From Streptomyces ruber (GTDB lineage: Bacteria; Actinomycetota; Actinomycetes; Streptomycetales; Streptomycetaceae), in the NCBI RefSeq assembly GCF_014648075.1, contig NZ_BMQK01000006.1, forward strand, positions 1 to 64,000: a DNA stretch of 64,000 nt, written 5' to 3'. The notes below the pieces were generated by a model, which saw only the letters and a list, made by a program, of their open reading frames with translations, was not told where the DNA came from and made no database searches. Made by a program: the position numbers and the translations under genes. Numbering within the stretch: the first letter of the stretch is position 1; each line of letters begins with the position of its first letter. Positions 41,909 through 49,365 of this stretch are shown here, piece by piece.

Positions 41909-43599
41909 GCCACCGGCCCGGCCGGGACCGGGACTGGACGACCGGGCTGCCGGACGCGCCCGCGGCCCGGGTCACCGGCCTCACCGTCACCTCCGCCGCC
42001 GGACGGCACCTGGTCCGGGAGGCGGGGCTGACCCTGCGTCCGGGCCGGCTCGTCGCCCTCACCGGACCGTCAGGCTCGGGCAAGACGACCCTGCTGCGCG
42101 CCCTCACCGGGCTGCTGCCGCCCGGCACCGCGCGCACCGCGGGACACGTCGAGGTCCTCGGGCACGACGTGCTCGCCCTGCCCCAGCGCGAGTTGCGCGC
42201 CCTGCGCCGCGACCGCCTCGCCCACGTCGGCCAGGACCCCGCCTCGGGTCTCAACCCGTGGATGCGCGTGGACTCCCTCGTCCGCGAACTCGCCGCCGAC
42301 CGGAGCACCGACCCGGTGGCCCTCCTGGACGAGGTACGGCTCCCGGACGGCGCCCGGCTCTCCGGACGGCGGCCCGGCGCGCTCTCCGGCGGACAGCAAC
42401 GGCGGGTGGCGCTGGCGCGCGCCCTCGCCCGGCGCCCCGACGTGCTCCTTCTCGACGAGCCCACCGCCGGACTGCATCCCGGGCTGCGGGACGAGATCGG
42501 CGACCTGCTGCAGCACCTGGCGCGCGAGCACCGGCTGGCGATCGCGTTCTCCTGCCACGACGCCGGGCTGGTCGGCCGGATCGCGGACGACGTGGTGCGC
42601 CTGGGAGCCGCCGTCCCGCACCGGCCCGTCACGGCCGCCGGCCGCCCGCCCGCCCCTCCGGGGGCCGGGGCGACCGGTGCGACCGGTGCCGACGGTATGG
42701 CTGGTACTGCCGCTGCTGCCGATACGACCGATACGTTCGATACGGCGGGTGCTTCCGGTGCCGCTGGTACAGCCGGTACCGCTAGTAAGACCAGCACCGC
42801 CAGTACGACCGGTACCTCCGATACCGCCAATACCACCGGTGTGCCTCTGCTGGCCGTACGGGACGTCTCCGTGACGTTCGGGCGCGGCGCGGCGCCCGTG
42901 CTGCGCGATGTCGGTCTCGCCGTCGCCCCCGGTACGGCGGTGGGTGTCGTCGGCGCGTCCGGCTGCGGCAAGACGACCCTCGCCCGGGTCGTCGTCGGGC
43001 TCCAGGCGGTCACCGCGGGCAGCATCGCCCTCGACGGCGTCCCGCTGCGCCCGGGGCCGCGCGGCCGGGCGCGCGAGCAGCGGCGCCGTGTCCAGCTCGT
43101 CACGCAGAACCCGCTCGGCGCCCTCAACCCCAGCCGCACCGTGGGTGACACGGTCGGCCGCCCGCTGCGGCTGCACCGTCGCCGGCCCGCCCGCCAGGTG
43201 CCCGCCCGGGTGACGGAACTGCTCGAACAGGTGGGGCTGGACCCCGAGTACGCCGGCCGCTACCCCCACGAGCTGTCCGGCGGCCAGCGTCAGCGCGTCG
43301 CCGTCGCCCGGGCGCTCGCCGCCGAACCCGACGTGCTGATCTGCGACGAGATCACCTCCGCGCTCGACGGGGGCACCGCGGAGGCGATCATGGACCTGCT
43401 CGGCGGCCTGCGGGCCCGGCACGGTCCGGCCCTGGTCCTGATCAGCCACGACCTCCCGCTCGTCGCCGACCGCACGGACACCGTCACCGTCCTCGACGCG
43501 GGCCGCGTGGTCGAGTCGGGCCGTACGGCGGACGTGTTCACGGCCCCGGCCCACCCGGCGACGGCGGCCCTGCTGTCCCGTGCCGTCACCGGGCGGTAG
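41905..43599 (+). CDS. Fused double ABC ATPase (DppD-DppF type)
   Basis: A 564-aa protein carrying two complete nucleotide-binding domains. Domain 1 (about 20-230): Walker A LTGPSGSGKTTLLRAL, signature ALSGGQQRRVALARAL, Walker B VLLLDEPTAG. Domain 2 (about 315-560): VGASGCGKTTLARVV, ELSGGQRQRVAVARAL, VLICDEITSALD. They are joined by a long Ala/Thr/Gly/Asp linker (about 253-312) coded by repetitive, T-ending codons unlike the rest of the gene. The start GTG 41905 overlaps the permease stop. It should power the importer and might also serve the ATPase-less operon at 54-59 kb. Confidence 0.93.
   Translation: MSHRPGRDRDWTTGLPDAPAARVTGLTVTSAAGRHLVREAGLTLRPGRLVALTGPSGSGKTTLLRALTGLLPPGTARTAGHVEVLGHDVLALPQRELRALRRDRLAHVGQDPASGLNPWMRVDSLVRELAADRSTDPVALLDEVRLPDGARLSGRRPGALSGGQQRRVALARALARRPDVLLLDEPTAGLHPGLRDEIGDLLQHLAREHRLAIAFSCHDAGLVGRIADDVVRLGAAVPHRPVTAAGRPPAPPGAGATGATGADGMAGTAAAADTTDTFDTAGASGAAGTAGTASKTSTASTTGTSDTANTTGVPLLAVRDVSVTFGRGAAPVLRDVGLAVAPGTAVGVVGASGCGKTTLARVVVGLQAVTAGSIALDGVPLRPGPRGRAREQRRRVQLVTQNPLGALNPSRTVGDTVGRPLRLHRRRPARQVPARVTELLEQVGLDPEYAGRYPHELSGGQRQRVAVARALAAEPDVLICDEITSALDGGTAEAIMDLLGGLRARHGPALVLISHDLPLVADRTDTVTVLDAGRVVESGRTADVFTAPAHPATAALLSRAVTGR
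42660..42840 (+). repeat. Low-complexity repeat DNA coding the ATPase linker
   Basis: A run of GGTACC-, GATACC- and GCCGGT-like words codes for Ala, Thr, Gly, Asp and Ser only. Codon third positions are much richer in T and A than elsewhere in the window. It looks like an expanded degenerate microsatellite inside the fused ATPase gene. Confidence 0.6.
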
Positions 43600-43615
43600 C
43601 GGCCGGCCGCTACCG
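43594..43615. terminator. Perfect 22-bp palindrome spanning two stop codons
   Basis: CGGTAGCGGCC followed directly by its exact reverse complement. It contains the TAG stop of the ATPase gene (43597-43599) and that of the convergent SDR gene (43610-43612). This placement is ideal for a bidirectional terminator that ends both transcripts. Confidence 0.6.
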
Positions 43616-44407
43616 GCCCCGCTGCTGCGACCACTCCCCCACCGCCTGCCGGAACCCGGTGTTCACGGCCAGCACCCCGCCGTCCACCGTCAGCGTCGTG
43701 CCCGTGATCCAGGCGGCGTCCCGCGAGGCGAGGAACGCGACCGCCGCCGCGATGTCCTCCGGCTCGCCCACGCGCCCGAGCGGGTACACCGTGGCGGCCG
43801 CTTCGAGGTCGTCGTCGCGGCCCGCCCACGCGCCGCTGCGCACGGTGCCGGGGGCGACCAGATTCACCCGGACGCCACGCGGCCCCGCGTGCCCGGCGAG
43901 GGTGCGGGTCAGCGACATCAGCCCCGCCTTCGCCGCGCTGTAGGCGTGGTTGCCGAAGTCCTGGATGCCGTTCACGGAACCGATGCCGACGATCGCGCCG
44001 CGTCCGGAGGCCACCAGGTGCGGCAGCGCCGCACGGCAGCAGCGGTAGGCGCCGGTCAGGGTGAGGTCGAGGTCGCGGGCCCACGTCTCGTCCGGCTCGT
44101 CCTCGAAGAGCGGCGCGTCGGGCGAGCAGCCGTAGGCGTTGTTGACCAGGACGTCGAGCGAGCCGAAGGCGTCCACGGCGTGTGCGACGGCGGCCTCCAC
44201 CGACCGCCGGTCGCCGACGTCGCACCCGTACGCCCGTGCCGCGAGGCCCTCCTCGCGCAGTCCGGCCGCCGTCTTCTCCGCCGCCTCCGCGTCCACGTCG
44301 GTGACGAGCACCCGGGCCCCCTCCTGGGCCAGCCGCCGCGCGGTGGCGGCGCCGATGCCGCGGGCCGCCCCCGTGACGAACACGCCGTAACCGTCGAAGC
44401 GTCGCAC
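43610..44407 (-). CDS. SDR family oxidoreductase
   Basis: A 265-aa classical short-chain dehydrogenase: cofactor loop VTGAARGIGAATARRL (about 11-26), NNAYG (about 88), catalytic Ser in GIGSVNGI, YSAAKAG (Tyr and Lys of the active site, about 155) and the C-terminal WITGTTLTVDGG. The acidic Asp after strand 2 (VTDVDAEAAE) suggests NAD rather than NADP. The start is ATG 44407. Substrate unknown; it stands alone next to another SDR gene. Confidence 0.92.
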   Translation of the reverse strand: MRRFDGYGVFVTGAARGIGAATARRLAQEGARVLVTDVDAEAAEKTAAGLREEGLAARAYGCDVGDRRSVEAAVAHAVDAFGSLDVLVNNAYGCSPDAPLFEDEPDETWARDLDLTLTGAYRCCRAALPHLVASGRGAIVGIGSVNGIQDFGNHAYSAAKAGLMSLTRTLAGHAGPRGVRVNLVAPGTVRSGAWAGRDDDLEAAATVYPLGRVGEPEDIAAAVAFLASRDAAWITGTTLTVDGGVLAVNTGFRQAVGEWSQQRGR

Positions 44408-44487
44408 CGAACCCCCTCGTCCGTCACCCGTTCGCCTGCCGTACGGCAGGACGTACCCGCCGGACGATCAGTACCACCGGTACGGGC

Positions 44488-45402
44488 TCAGCGGTACCCC
44501 GTCGCGTCCGCCGGCTTCCCGGCGTCCTGCACCTCGACGATGTACCGCCAGGCGTCCGGGCGGCTGCCGTCCAGGTCGGTGAAGCCGTACTCCCGGGCGA
44601 GACCGCCGCTGGAGAGGGAGGCGCCGTTGAAGCGGGCGACGCCGGGGTCGGCGGCCAGGGCGGCCACGGCGCGGCCGGTGAACCGCGGGGTCTCGGAGAT
44701 GCAGAAGTGCGGGACCTTCGTGAGCGCGTCCCGCCAGGTGTCCTCCGTGACGCCGTACTCGTCGAGCATGATCTCCGAGCGCATCCAGCCCGGGGTCAGC
44801 GCCACGGCGGTCGCGCCGCGCGGACCGAGTTCGTGTCCGAGCGCGAAGGCCATGCGCAGCACGGACGACTTGGCGAGGTCGTAGAAGAAGGAGAGGCGGT
44901 AGTTGTCCCGGTTGTACTCGGCGGTTCCGTCGGTCATCTCCACGACCAGGCCGCCGGGGCGCCGCAGCAGCAGGGGCAGTGCGTGGTGGCTGGTGATCGC
45001 GTGGGTGTCGACGGCGAGCCGCAGCAGCCGCAGCCCCTTGTCGAGGTCGTGCTCCCAGACGGGGGCGTCCCACTCGAAGAGGAGTTCGCCGCCCCAGATG
45101 TCGTTGACCAGGACGTCCAGCCGGCCCTGCTCGTCCGCGATCCGGGCCACGAGCGCGCGCACCTGCTCCGGTTCCAGGTGGTCGGCGGGTACGGCGATGC
45201 CGTGGCCGCCCGCCGCCGTGACCAGGTCGGCGGTGTCCTCGATCGTCTCGGGCCGGCCGTACTCCGAGCGCCGCCCCCGCGTGCTGCGGCCGGTGACGTA
45301 CACCGTGGCACCGGCCGCACCGAGCTCCACCGCGATCCCGCGACCCGCCCCGCGCGTGGCCCCGGCGACCAGCGCGACCTTTCCGTCCAACGGTCCTGAC
45401 AT
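44488..45402 (-). CDS. SDR family oxidoreductase, atypical long form
   Basis: A 304-aa SDR: LVAGATRGAGRGIAVELGAA (about 11-30), VTGRSTRGRRSEYGRPETIE (an insertion with basic residues, suggesting NADP), VLVNDIWGGELLFEWDAPVW (an unusual form of the NNAG motif) and FFYDLAKSSVLRMAFALG (active-site Tyr/Lys). The C-terminus is longer than in classical SDRs. The start is ATG 45402 behind AGGAGAGG. It matches a widespread bacterial SDR subgroup of unknown substrate. Confidence 0.88.
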   Translation of the reverse strand: MSGPLDGKVALVAGATRGAGRGIAVELGAAGATVYVTGRSTRGRRSEYGRPETIEDTADLVTAAGGHGIAVPADHLEPEQVRALVARIADEQGRLDVLVNDIWGGELLFEWDAPVWEHDLDKGLRLLRLAVDTHAITSHHALPLLLRRPGGLVVEMTDGTAEYNRDNYRLSFFYDLAKSSVLRMAFALGHELGPRGATAVALTPGWMRSEIMLDEYGVTEDTWRDALTKVPHFCISETPRFTGRAVAALAADPGVARFNGASLSSGGLAREYGFTDLDGSRPDAWRYIVEVQDAGKPADATGYR

Positions 45403-45473
45403 GTTCGACGCACCTCTCCTTAACCTGAGGGAGACACCGGCCGTGCGCCGGCGCCTCTTCCCAGGAGGGTGCC

Positions 45474-45539
45474 GTGGAAGCAGGACACCTTCTGTCGTGT
45501 TTTCCGGACGGGGACGGAGGCTCCGACGCGTCTCAGTGA
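45474..45539 (+). CDS. Possible 21-aa peptide
   Basis: GTG 45474 has a near-perfect ribosome site (AGGAGGGT) 5 nt upstream and opens a 21-codon frame, EAGHLLSCFPDGDGGSDASQ after the first residue. It overlaps the 3' end of the opposite-strand MBL gene by 7 nt. The strong site is its only support; it could be chance. Confidence 0.25.
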   Translation: MEAGHLLSCFPDGDGGSDASQ

Positions 45540-46165
45540 CCGCGCGCGATCCACTCGTCGAGGTGGGGTGCCTCGTCGCCGATCGTGGTCGAGTCGCCGT
45601 GTCCCGTGCGGACGACCGTCTCGGGCGGCAGCGTGAGCAGCCGGTCCCGGATCGAGTCGATGATCGTCGGGAAGTGCGAGAACGACCGTCCGGTGGCGCC
45701 CGGCCCGCCCTGGAACAGGGTGTCGCCGGTGAAGACGGTACCCAGTCCGGGCGCGTACAGGCAGACCGCGCCCGGGGCGTGGCCCGGGGTGTGCAGCACG
45801 GTCAGATCGGTGCCGGCCGTCTCGATGACCTGGCCGTCGGCCAGCCACTGGTCGGGCTCGCGGTCGGGGTGGGTCTGCCGCCACAGGGGCGCGTCGTCCG
45901 GGTGCAGCCAGATCCGGGCGCCGGTGCGCTCGGCGAGGGCGGGGGCGGCGTCGATGTGGTCGTTGTGGGCGTGCGTGCACACGATGGCCAGCAGTCGCCG
46001 GTCGCCCACGGCCGCGGCGATCGCGTCGGCGTCGTGGGCGGCGTCGATGACGACCGCCGTCTCGTCGTCGCCGACGATCCACACGTTGTTGTCGACCTCC
46101 CAGGTGCCGCCGTCCAGGCTGAACTGCCCGGAGGTGACCAGGTGGTCCACGCGCGCGGTGCTCAC
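45533..46165 (-). CDS. MBL-fold hydrolase paired with mycothiol dehydrogenase
   Basis: A 210-aa metallo-beta-lactamase-fold protein. The metal motif is CTHAHNDHIDAAP (about 63-75), with further ligands in LHTPGHAPGAVCLY, FTGDTLFQGGPG and RTGHGDSTTIG, the glyoxalase II-like set. GTG 46165 overlaps the S-hydroxymethylmycothiol dehydrogenase stop by 4 nt (GTGA). The same gene pair occurs in mycobacteria (mscR and its neighbour), so hydrolysis of S-formylmycothiol to formate and mycothiol is the likely job. Confidence 0.9.
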   Translation of the reverse strand: MSTARVDHLVTSGQFSLDGGTWEVDNNVWIVGDDETAVVIDAAHDADAIAAAVGDRRLLAIVCTHAHNDHIDAAPALAERTGARIWLHPDDAPLWRQTHPDREPDQWLADGQVIETAGTDLTVLHTPGHAPGAVCLYAPGLGTVFTGDTLFQGGPGATGRSFSHFPTIIDSIRDRLLTLPPETVVRTGHGDSTTIGDEAPHLDEWIARGH

Positions 46166-47247
46166 AGGACCACCACCGAACGCAGCACGTCCCCGTGGTG
46201 CATCCGCTCGAACGCCTGCTCCACCTGGTCCAGCTGGATGGTCTCGGTGACGAACGCGTCCAGGTCGAGACGGCCCTGGCGGTAGAGGTCGATCAGCATC
46301 GGGAAGTCCCGGCTCGGCAGGCAGTCGCCGTACCAGGAGGACTTCAGGGCCCCACCGCGTCCGAAGACCTCCGCGAGCGGCAGTTCGATCTTCATCTCCG
46401 GGGTGGGCACGCCGACCAGAACGACCGTGCCCGCCAGGTCGCGGGCGTAGAAGGCCTGTTCGTACGTCTCCGGGCGGCCGACCGCCTCGATGACGACGTC
46501 GGCGCCGAAGCCGCCGGTCAGTTCGCGGATCGCCTCGACCGGGTCCTTCTCCCGGGAGTTGACCGTGTGCGTGGCCCCCATCTCCTTGGCCTTGGCGAGC
46601 TTCCGGTCGTCGATGTCCACGGCGATGATCTTGCCGGCGCCGGCCAGCAGGGACCCGGCGACGGCCGCGTCGCCGACTCCGCCGCAGCCGATGACGGCGA
46701 CGCTGTCACCGCGGGTCACGCCGCCCGTGTTGATGGCGGCGCCGATGCCGGCCATGACACCGCAGCCGAGCAGTCCGGCCGCGGCCGGGCTCGCCTCCGG
46801 GTCGACCTTGGTGCACTGGCCGGCCGCGACGAGGGTCTTCTCCGCGAAGGCGCCGATACCGAGGGCGGGGGTGAGCTCGGTGCCGTCGGTGAGGGTCATC
46901 TTCTGCTCCGCGTTGTGCGTGGCGAAGCAGTACCAGGGCCGGCCGCGCCGACACGCACGGCACTCGCCGCACACGGCACGCCAGTTGAGGACGACGAAGT
47001 CGCCGGGTGCGACCTCGGTGACGCCCTCGCCGACCGACTCCACGACGCCCGCGGCCTCGTGGCCGAGCAGGAAGGGGTAGTCGTCGGTGATGCCGCCCTG
47101 CTTGTAGTGCAGGTCGGTGTGGCACACACCGCACGTCTGCACCTTCACCACGGCCTCGCCCGGCCCGGGATCGGGGATGACGATGGTCTCGATCCGTACC
47201 GGTTCGTTCTTGCCGGGGGCGATCACGCCGCGTACCTGCTGCGCCAT
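46162..47247 (-). CDS. mscR: S-(hydroxymethyl)mycothiol dehydrogenase
   Basis: A 361-aa zinc alcohol dehydrogenase. Catalytic zinc ligands: CGVCHTDLHYKQGG and GHEAAGVVE. Structural zinc: CGECRACRRGRPWYC. NAD loop: VIGCGGVGDAAVAGS. The class III-like length and FATHNAEQKMTL segment fit MscR, which oxidises the mycothiol-formaldehyde adduct (and reduces nitrosomycothiol). ATG 47247 is the start. The MBL gene follows with a 4-nt overlap, giving a two-gene formaldehyde detoxification operon. A perfect inverted repeat lies 47 nt upstream. Confidence 0.93.
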   Translation of the reverse strand: MAQQVRGVIAPGKNEPVRIETIVIPDPGPGEAVVKVQTCGVCHTDLHYKQGGITDDYPFLLGHEAAGVVESVGEGVTEVAPGDFVVLNWRAVCGECRACRRGRPWYCFATHNAEQKMTLTDGTELTPALGIGAFAEKTLVAAGQCTKVDPEASPAAAGLLGCGVMAGIGAAINTGGVTRGDSVAVIGCGGVGDAAVAGSLLAGAGKIIAVDIDDRKLAKAKEMGATHTVNSREKDPVEAIRELTGGFGADVVIEAVGRPETYEQAFYARDLAGTVVLVGVPTPEMKIELPLAEVFGRGGALKSSWYGDCLPSRDFPMLIDLYRQGRLDLDAFVTETIQLDQVEQAFERMHHGDVLRSVVVL

Positions 47248-47284
47248 GGCGAACCCTTCCGTTCGTGAGATATCCGCTGCACAG

Positions 47285-47320
47285 ACCCTACGCGCCACTG
47301 ATCGGGAACGGATCAGTGGC
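47285..47320 (-). promoter_or_regulatory. Perfect 10-bp inverted repeat near a promoter-like -10 box
   Basis: GCCACTGATC (47294-47303), 7 nt, GATCAGTGGC (47311-47320): a perfect inverted repeat 47 nt upstream of the dehydrogenase start. On the minus strand a TAGGGT -10-like box (47285-47290) follows directly, so the repeat would lie over the -35/spacer region, as an operator should. It could also be a terminator for the upstream secreted-protein gene. Confidence 0.5.
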
Positions 47321-47437
47321 ACCGGCGCGGGACAGCACGATCGGCCGCCCGGCGGCACCCGGCCCCGGACAGGCCCGTGCCCCCGGACGGACCGGGGGCA
47401 CGGGACGGGGCGCGGCGGACGTGAGCGGCCGCCGGGA

Positions 47438-47725
47438 TCAGCCGAACGCCGGGACCAGTCCCAGGAGCGGGGCGGCCGGGGCCACCAGCTGTTGCAGCTG
47501 GCCGAGGTCGTTCAGCCGGTCAAGGCCCTGCACCTGGGAGGAGGGCAGCGGAATGACGTTCCGGTACTCGGCGGGCAGCTTGGCGACCGTCAGCGTGTCG
47601 AGCAGCGCGACCGGGGCGAGCCCGGCCGCGTCTCCCGCGTCGATCGCGTGTGCCGCCGGTACGGTCAGGCCCGCGATCGAGGCGGCCAGACCGACGGCGG
47701 CGACCATACGTCGTGTTGAAGTCAT
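47438..47725 (-). CDS. Small secreted protein, function unknown
   Basis: A 95-aa exported protein: a Sec signal (TSTRRMVAAVGLAASIAGLT, cleavage near AHA, about residue 27) and a short mature part of alternating hydrophobic runs (APVALLDTLTVAKLPAEY, LQQLVAPAAPLLGLVPAFG). It has no Cys. The look is that of small streptomycete cell-surface proteins, but it is neither a clear chaplin nor a rodlin. The start is ATG 47725; no strong ribosome site. Confidence 0.7.
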   Translation of the reverse strand: MTSTRRMVAAVGLAASIAGLTVPAAHAIDAGDAAGLAPVALLDTLTVAKLPAEYRNVIPLPSSQVQGLDRLNDLGQLQQLVAPAAPLLGLVPAFG

Positions 47726-47971
47726 GCACGGAGCAACGGCGCCGTCCTCCGGCCGGTCACGCCCCCGTCACCCGTCAGGCGCACGTCCCGGGCGCGCCCG
47801 GGACGACCCCGTCGCGTCCCCGAAGTCAACCGCACACCAGCCGCTCCGGACCGGACACCGGACAGACATTCACGGTCACCGAGCACGCCTTTGCGCTCAT
47901 CTCCGGGCGTCTTCGCGCACACCGCTCGTCAGGCAGGGTCCCCTCGCGCGAACGGCACCATACTGACCCGG

Positions 47972-49213
47972 GTGCGCGTAGCGATCATGACGGCAGGCTC
48001 CCGCGGTGACGTGGCCCCGTACACCGGTCTGGGACACGGACTGGCTCGGGCCGGGCACGAGGTCACCCTCGTCACCCACGAGCGTTTCACCCCTCTGGTC
48101 TCGGGCTCGGGGGTGCGGTTCCACGCGCTGCCCGTGGATCCGCGCGAGGAACTGCACTCGGAGCGCGGCCGCGCCCTGCACCGCAGCAGCAGCGGCGCCG
48201 GGAAGCTGATCCGGCTGGCGCGGATGGCCCGCGCCCTGGTCGAGCGGATGACGGACGATCTCGTGACCGCCGCCCGCCGCGCGGACGTCCTGCTGGTGTC
48301 GGCCCCGCTGGCCCCGCTCGGCCACGCCCTCGCCGAGGGGCTGGCGCTGCCCAGCATGGGCGTCTACCTGCAACCGACCACCCCCACCCGGGAGTTCGCC
48401 CCGCCCATGATCGGCTCCCGGTCCTGGGGTCCGGTGGCGAACCGGGTGTCGGCCCGCGGGGCGAACCTGCTGAACGAACGGCTCTTCGACCGGGCGGTCC
48501 GCGGCCTGCGGCTGGAGCTCGGCCTGCCGCCCGCCGGAACCGGCACCGGGATCAGGGCGCGCGACCGGCAGAGCTGGCCCGTGTACCACGGGTTCAGCCC
48601 GCTGGTGGTGCCCCGCCCCGGCGACTGGCGGACCGGCCTGCACGTGACCGGCTACTGGTGGCCGTACGACCGGGAGGGCGGACTCCCCGGCGAGGTACGG
48701 GACTTCCTCGAAGCCGGGGCGCCCCCGGTCTTCGTGGGCCTGGGCAGCGCCACCGTGCCCGACGCCGGGCGGCTGAGCGAACAGGTCGTCCGCGCACTGC
48801 GCGCGGCCGGGCTGCGCGGGGTGATCCAGCGCGGCTGGGGCGGGCTGTCCGCCGCCGGCGACGACATGCTGACCATCGGCGAGGTGCCGCACTCCCTGCT
48901 GTTCCCGCACATGGCCGCGGTGGTGCACCACGCGGGCGCGGGCACGACCGCGGCCGGGTTGCGGGCCGGGGTGCCGGCCGTGCCCGTACCGGTCCAGTTC
49001 GACGAGAACTTCTGGGCCGCCCGGCTGACCGCGCTCGGCGTCGCGCCACGGGCCGTGCCCCTGCGCGGGCTGACCACCCGGGCGCTGGCGGAGGCGCTGC
49101 GGCGGGCGACCGGCGACTCGTGCCACGCACGGCACGCCCACCGGCTGGCAGAGCGCCTGCGCGCGGAGGACGGAGTGGCGCCCGTCCTGCACGCGGTGGA
49201 ACGCGTCGTGTGA
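47972..49213 (+). CDS. UGT-like (GT1) glycosyltransferase
   Basis: A 413-aa GT-B glycosyltransferase. The N-terminus MTAGSRGDVAPYTGLGHGLA is the nucleotide-sugar transferase motif seen in sterol/antibiotic glycosyltransferases. The donor-binding half has FVGLGSATVPDAGRL and the signature VVHHAGAGTTAAGLRAGVPA with VPVQFDENFWAARL (about 315-345). It is likely cytoplasmic and glycosylates a lipophilic acceptor, possibly a sterol, polyketide or macrolide. GTG 47972 lacks a ribosome site and TACTGA lies 5-10 nt upstream, so translation may be leaderless. Confidence 0.88.
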   Translation: MRVAIMTAGSRGDVAPYTGLGHGLARAGHEVTLVTHERFTPLVSGSGVRFHALPVDPREELHSERGRALHRSSSGAGKLIRLARMARALVERMTDDLVTAARRADVLLVSAPLAPLGHALAEGLALPSMGVYLQPTTPTREFAPPMIGSRSWGPVANRVSARGANLLNERLFDRAVRGLRLELGLPPAGTGTGIRARDRQSWPVYHGFSPLVVPRPGDWRTGLHVTGYWWPYDREGGLPGEVRDFLEAGAPPVFVGLGSATVPDAGRLSEQVVRALRAAGLRGVIQRGWGGLSAAGDDMLTIGEVPHSLLFPHMAAVVHHAGAGTTAAGLRAGVPAVPVPVQFDENFWAARLTALGVAPRAVPLRGLTTRALAEALRRATGDSCHARHAHRLAERLRAEDGVAPVLHAVERVV

Positions 49214-49233
49214 CGGAAGTGATGACAGAAGCG

Positions 49234-49262
49234 TTGACGCGACCGGTCACAGCTCCTATCTT
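49234..49262 (+). promoter_or_regulatory. Sigma-HrdB-type promoter of the GH43 operon
   Basis: TTGACG (49234-49239) and TATCTT (49257-49262) with a 17-nt spacer. Just downstream, CGAAC-TGC-GTTCG (49276-49288) is a perfect short palindrome in the early transcribed region, a plausible LacI- or GntR-type operator for sugar control of the two glycosidases. Confidence 0.62.
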
Positions 49263-49365
49263 CTGGCCGAACCTGCGAACTGCGTTCGATATCTCGGCAG
49301 TCCGACGGTCCGGGTGCCGCCGACGGCGTTCCCGCCCCCGGTCCCCTCCTCCAAGGGAGCAGCCC

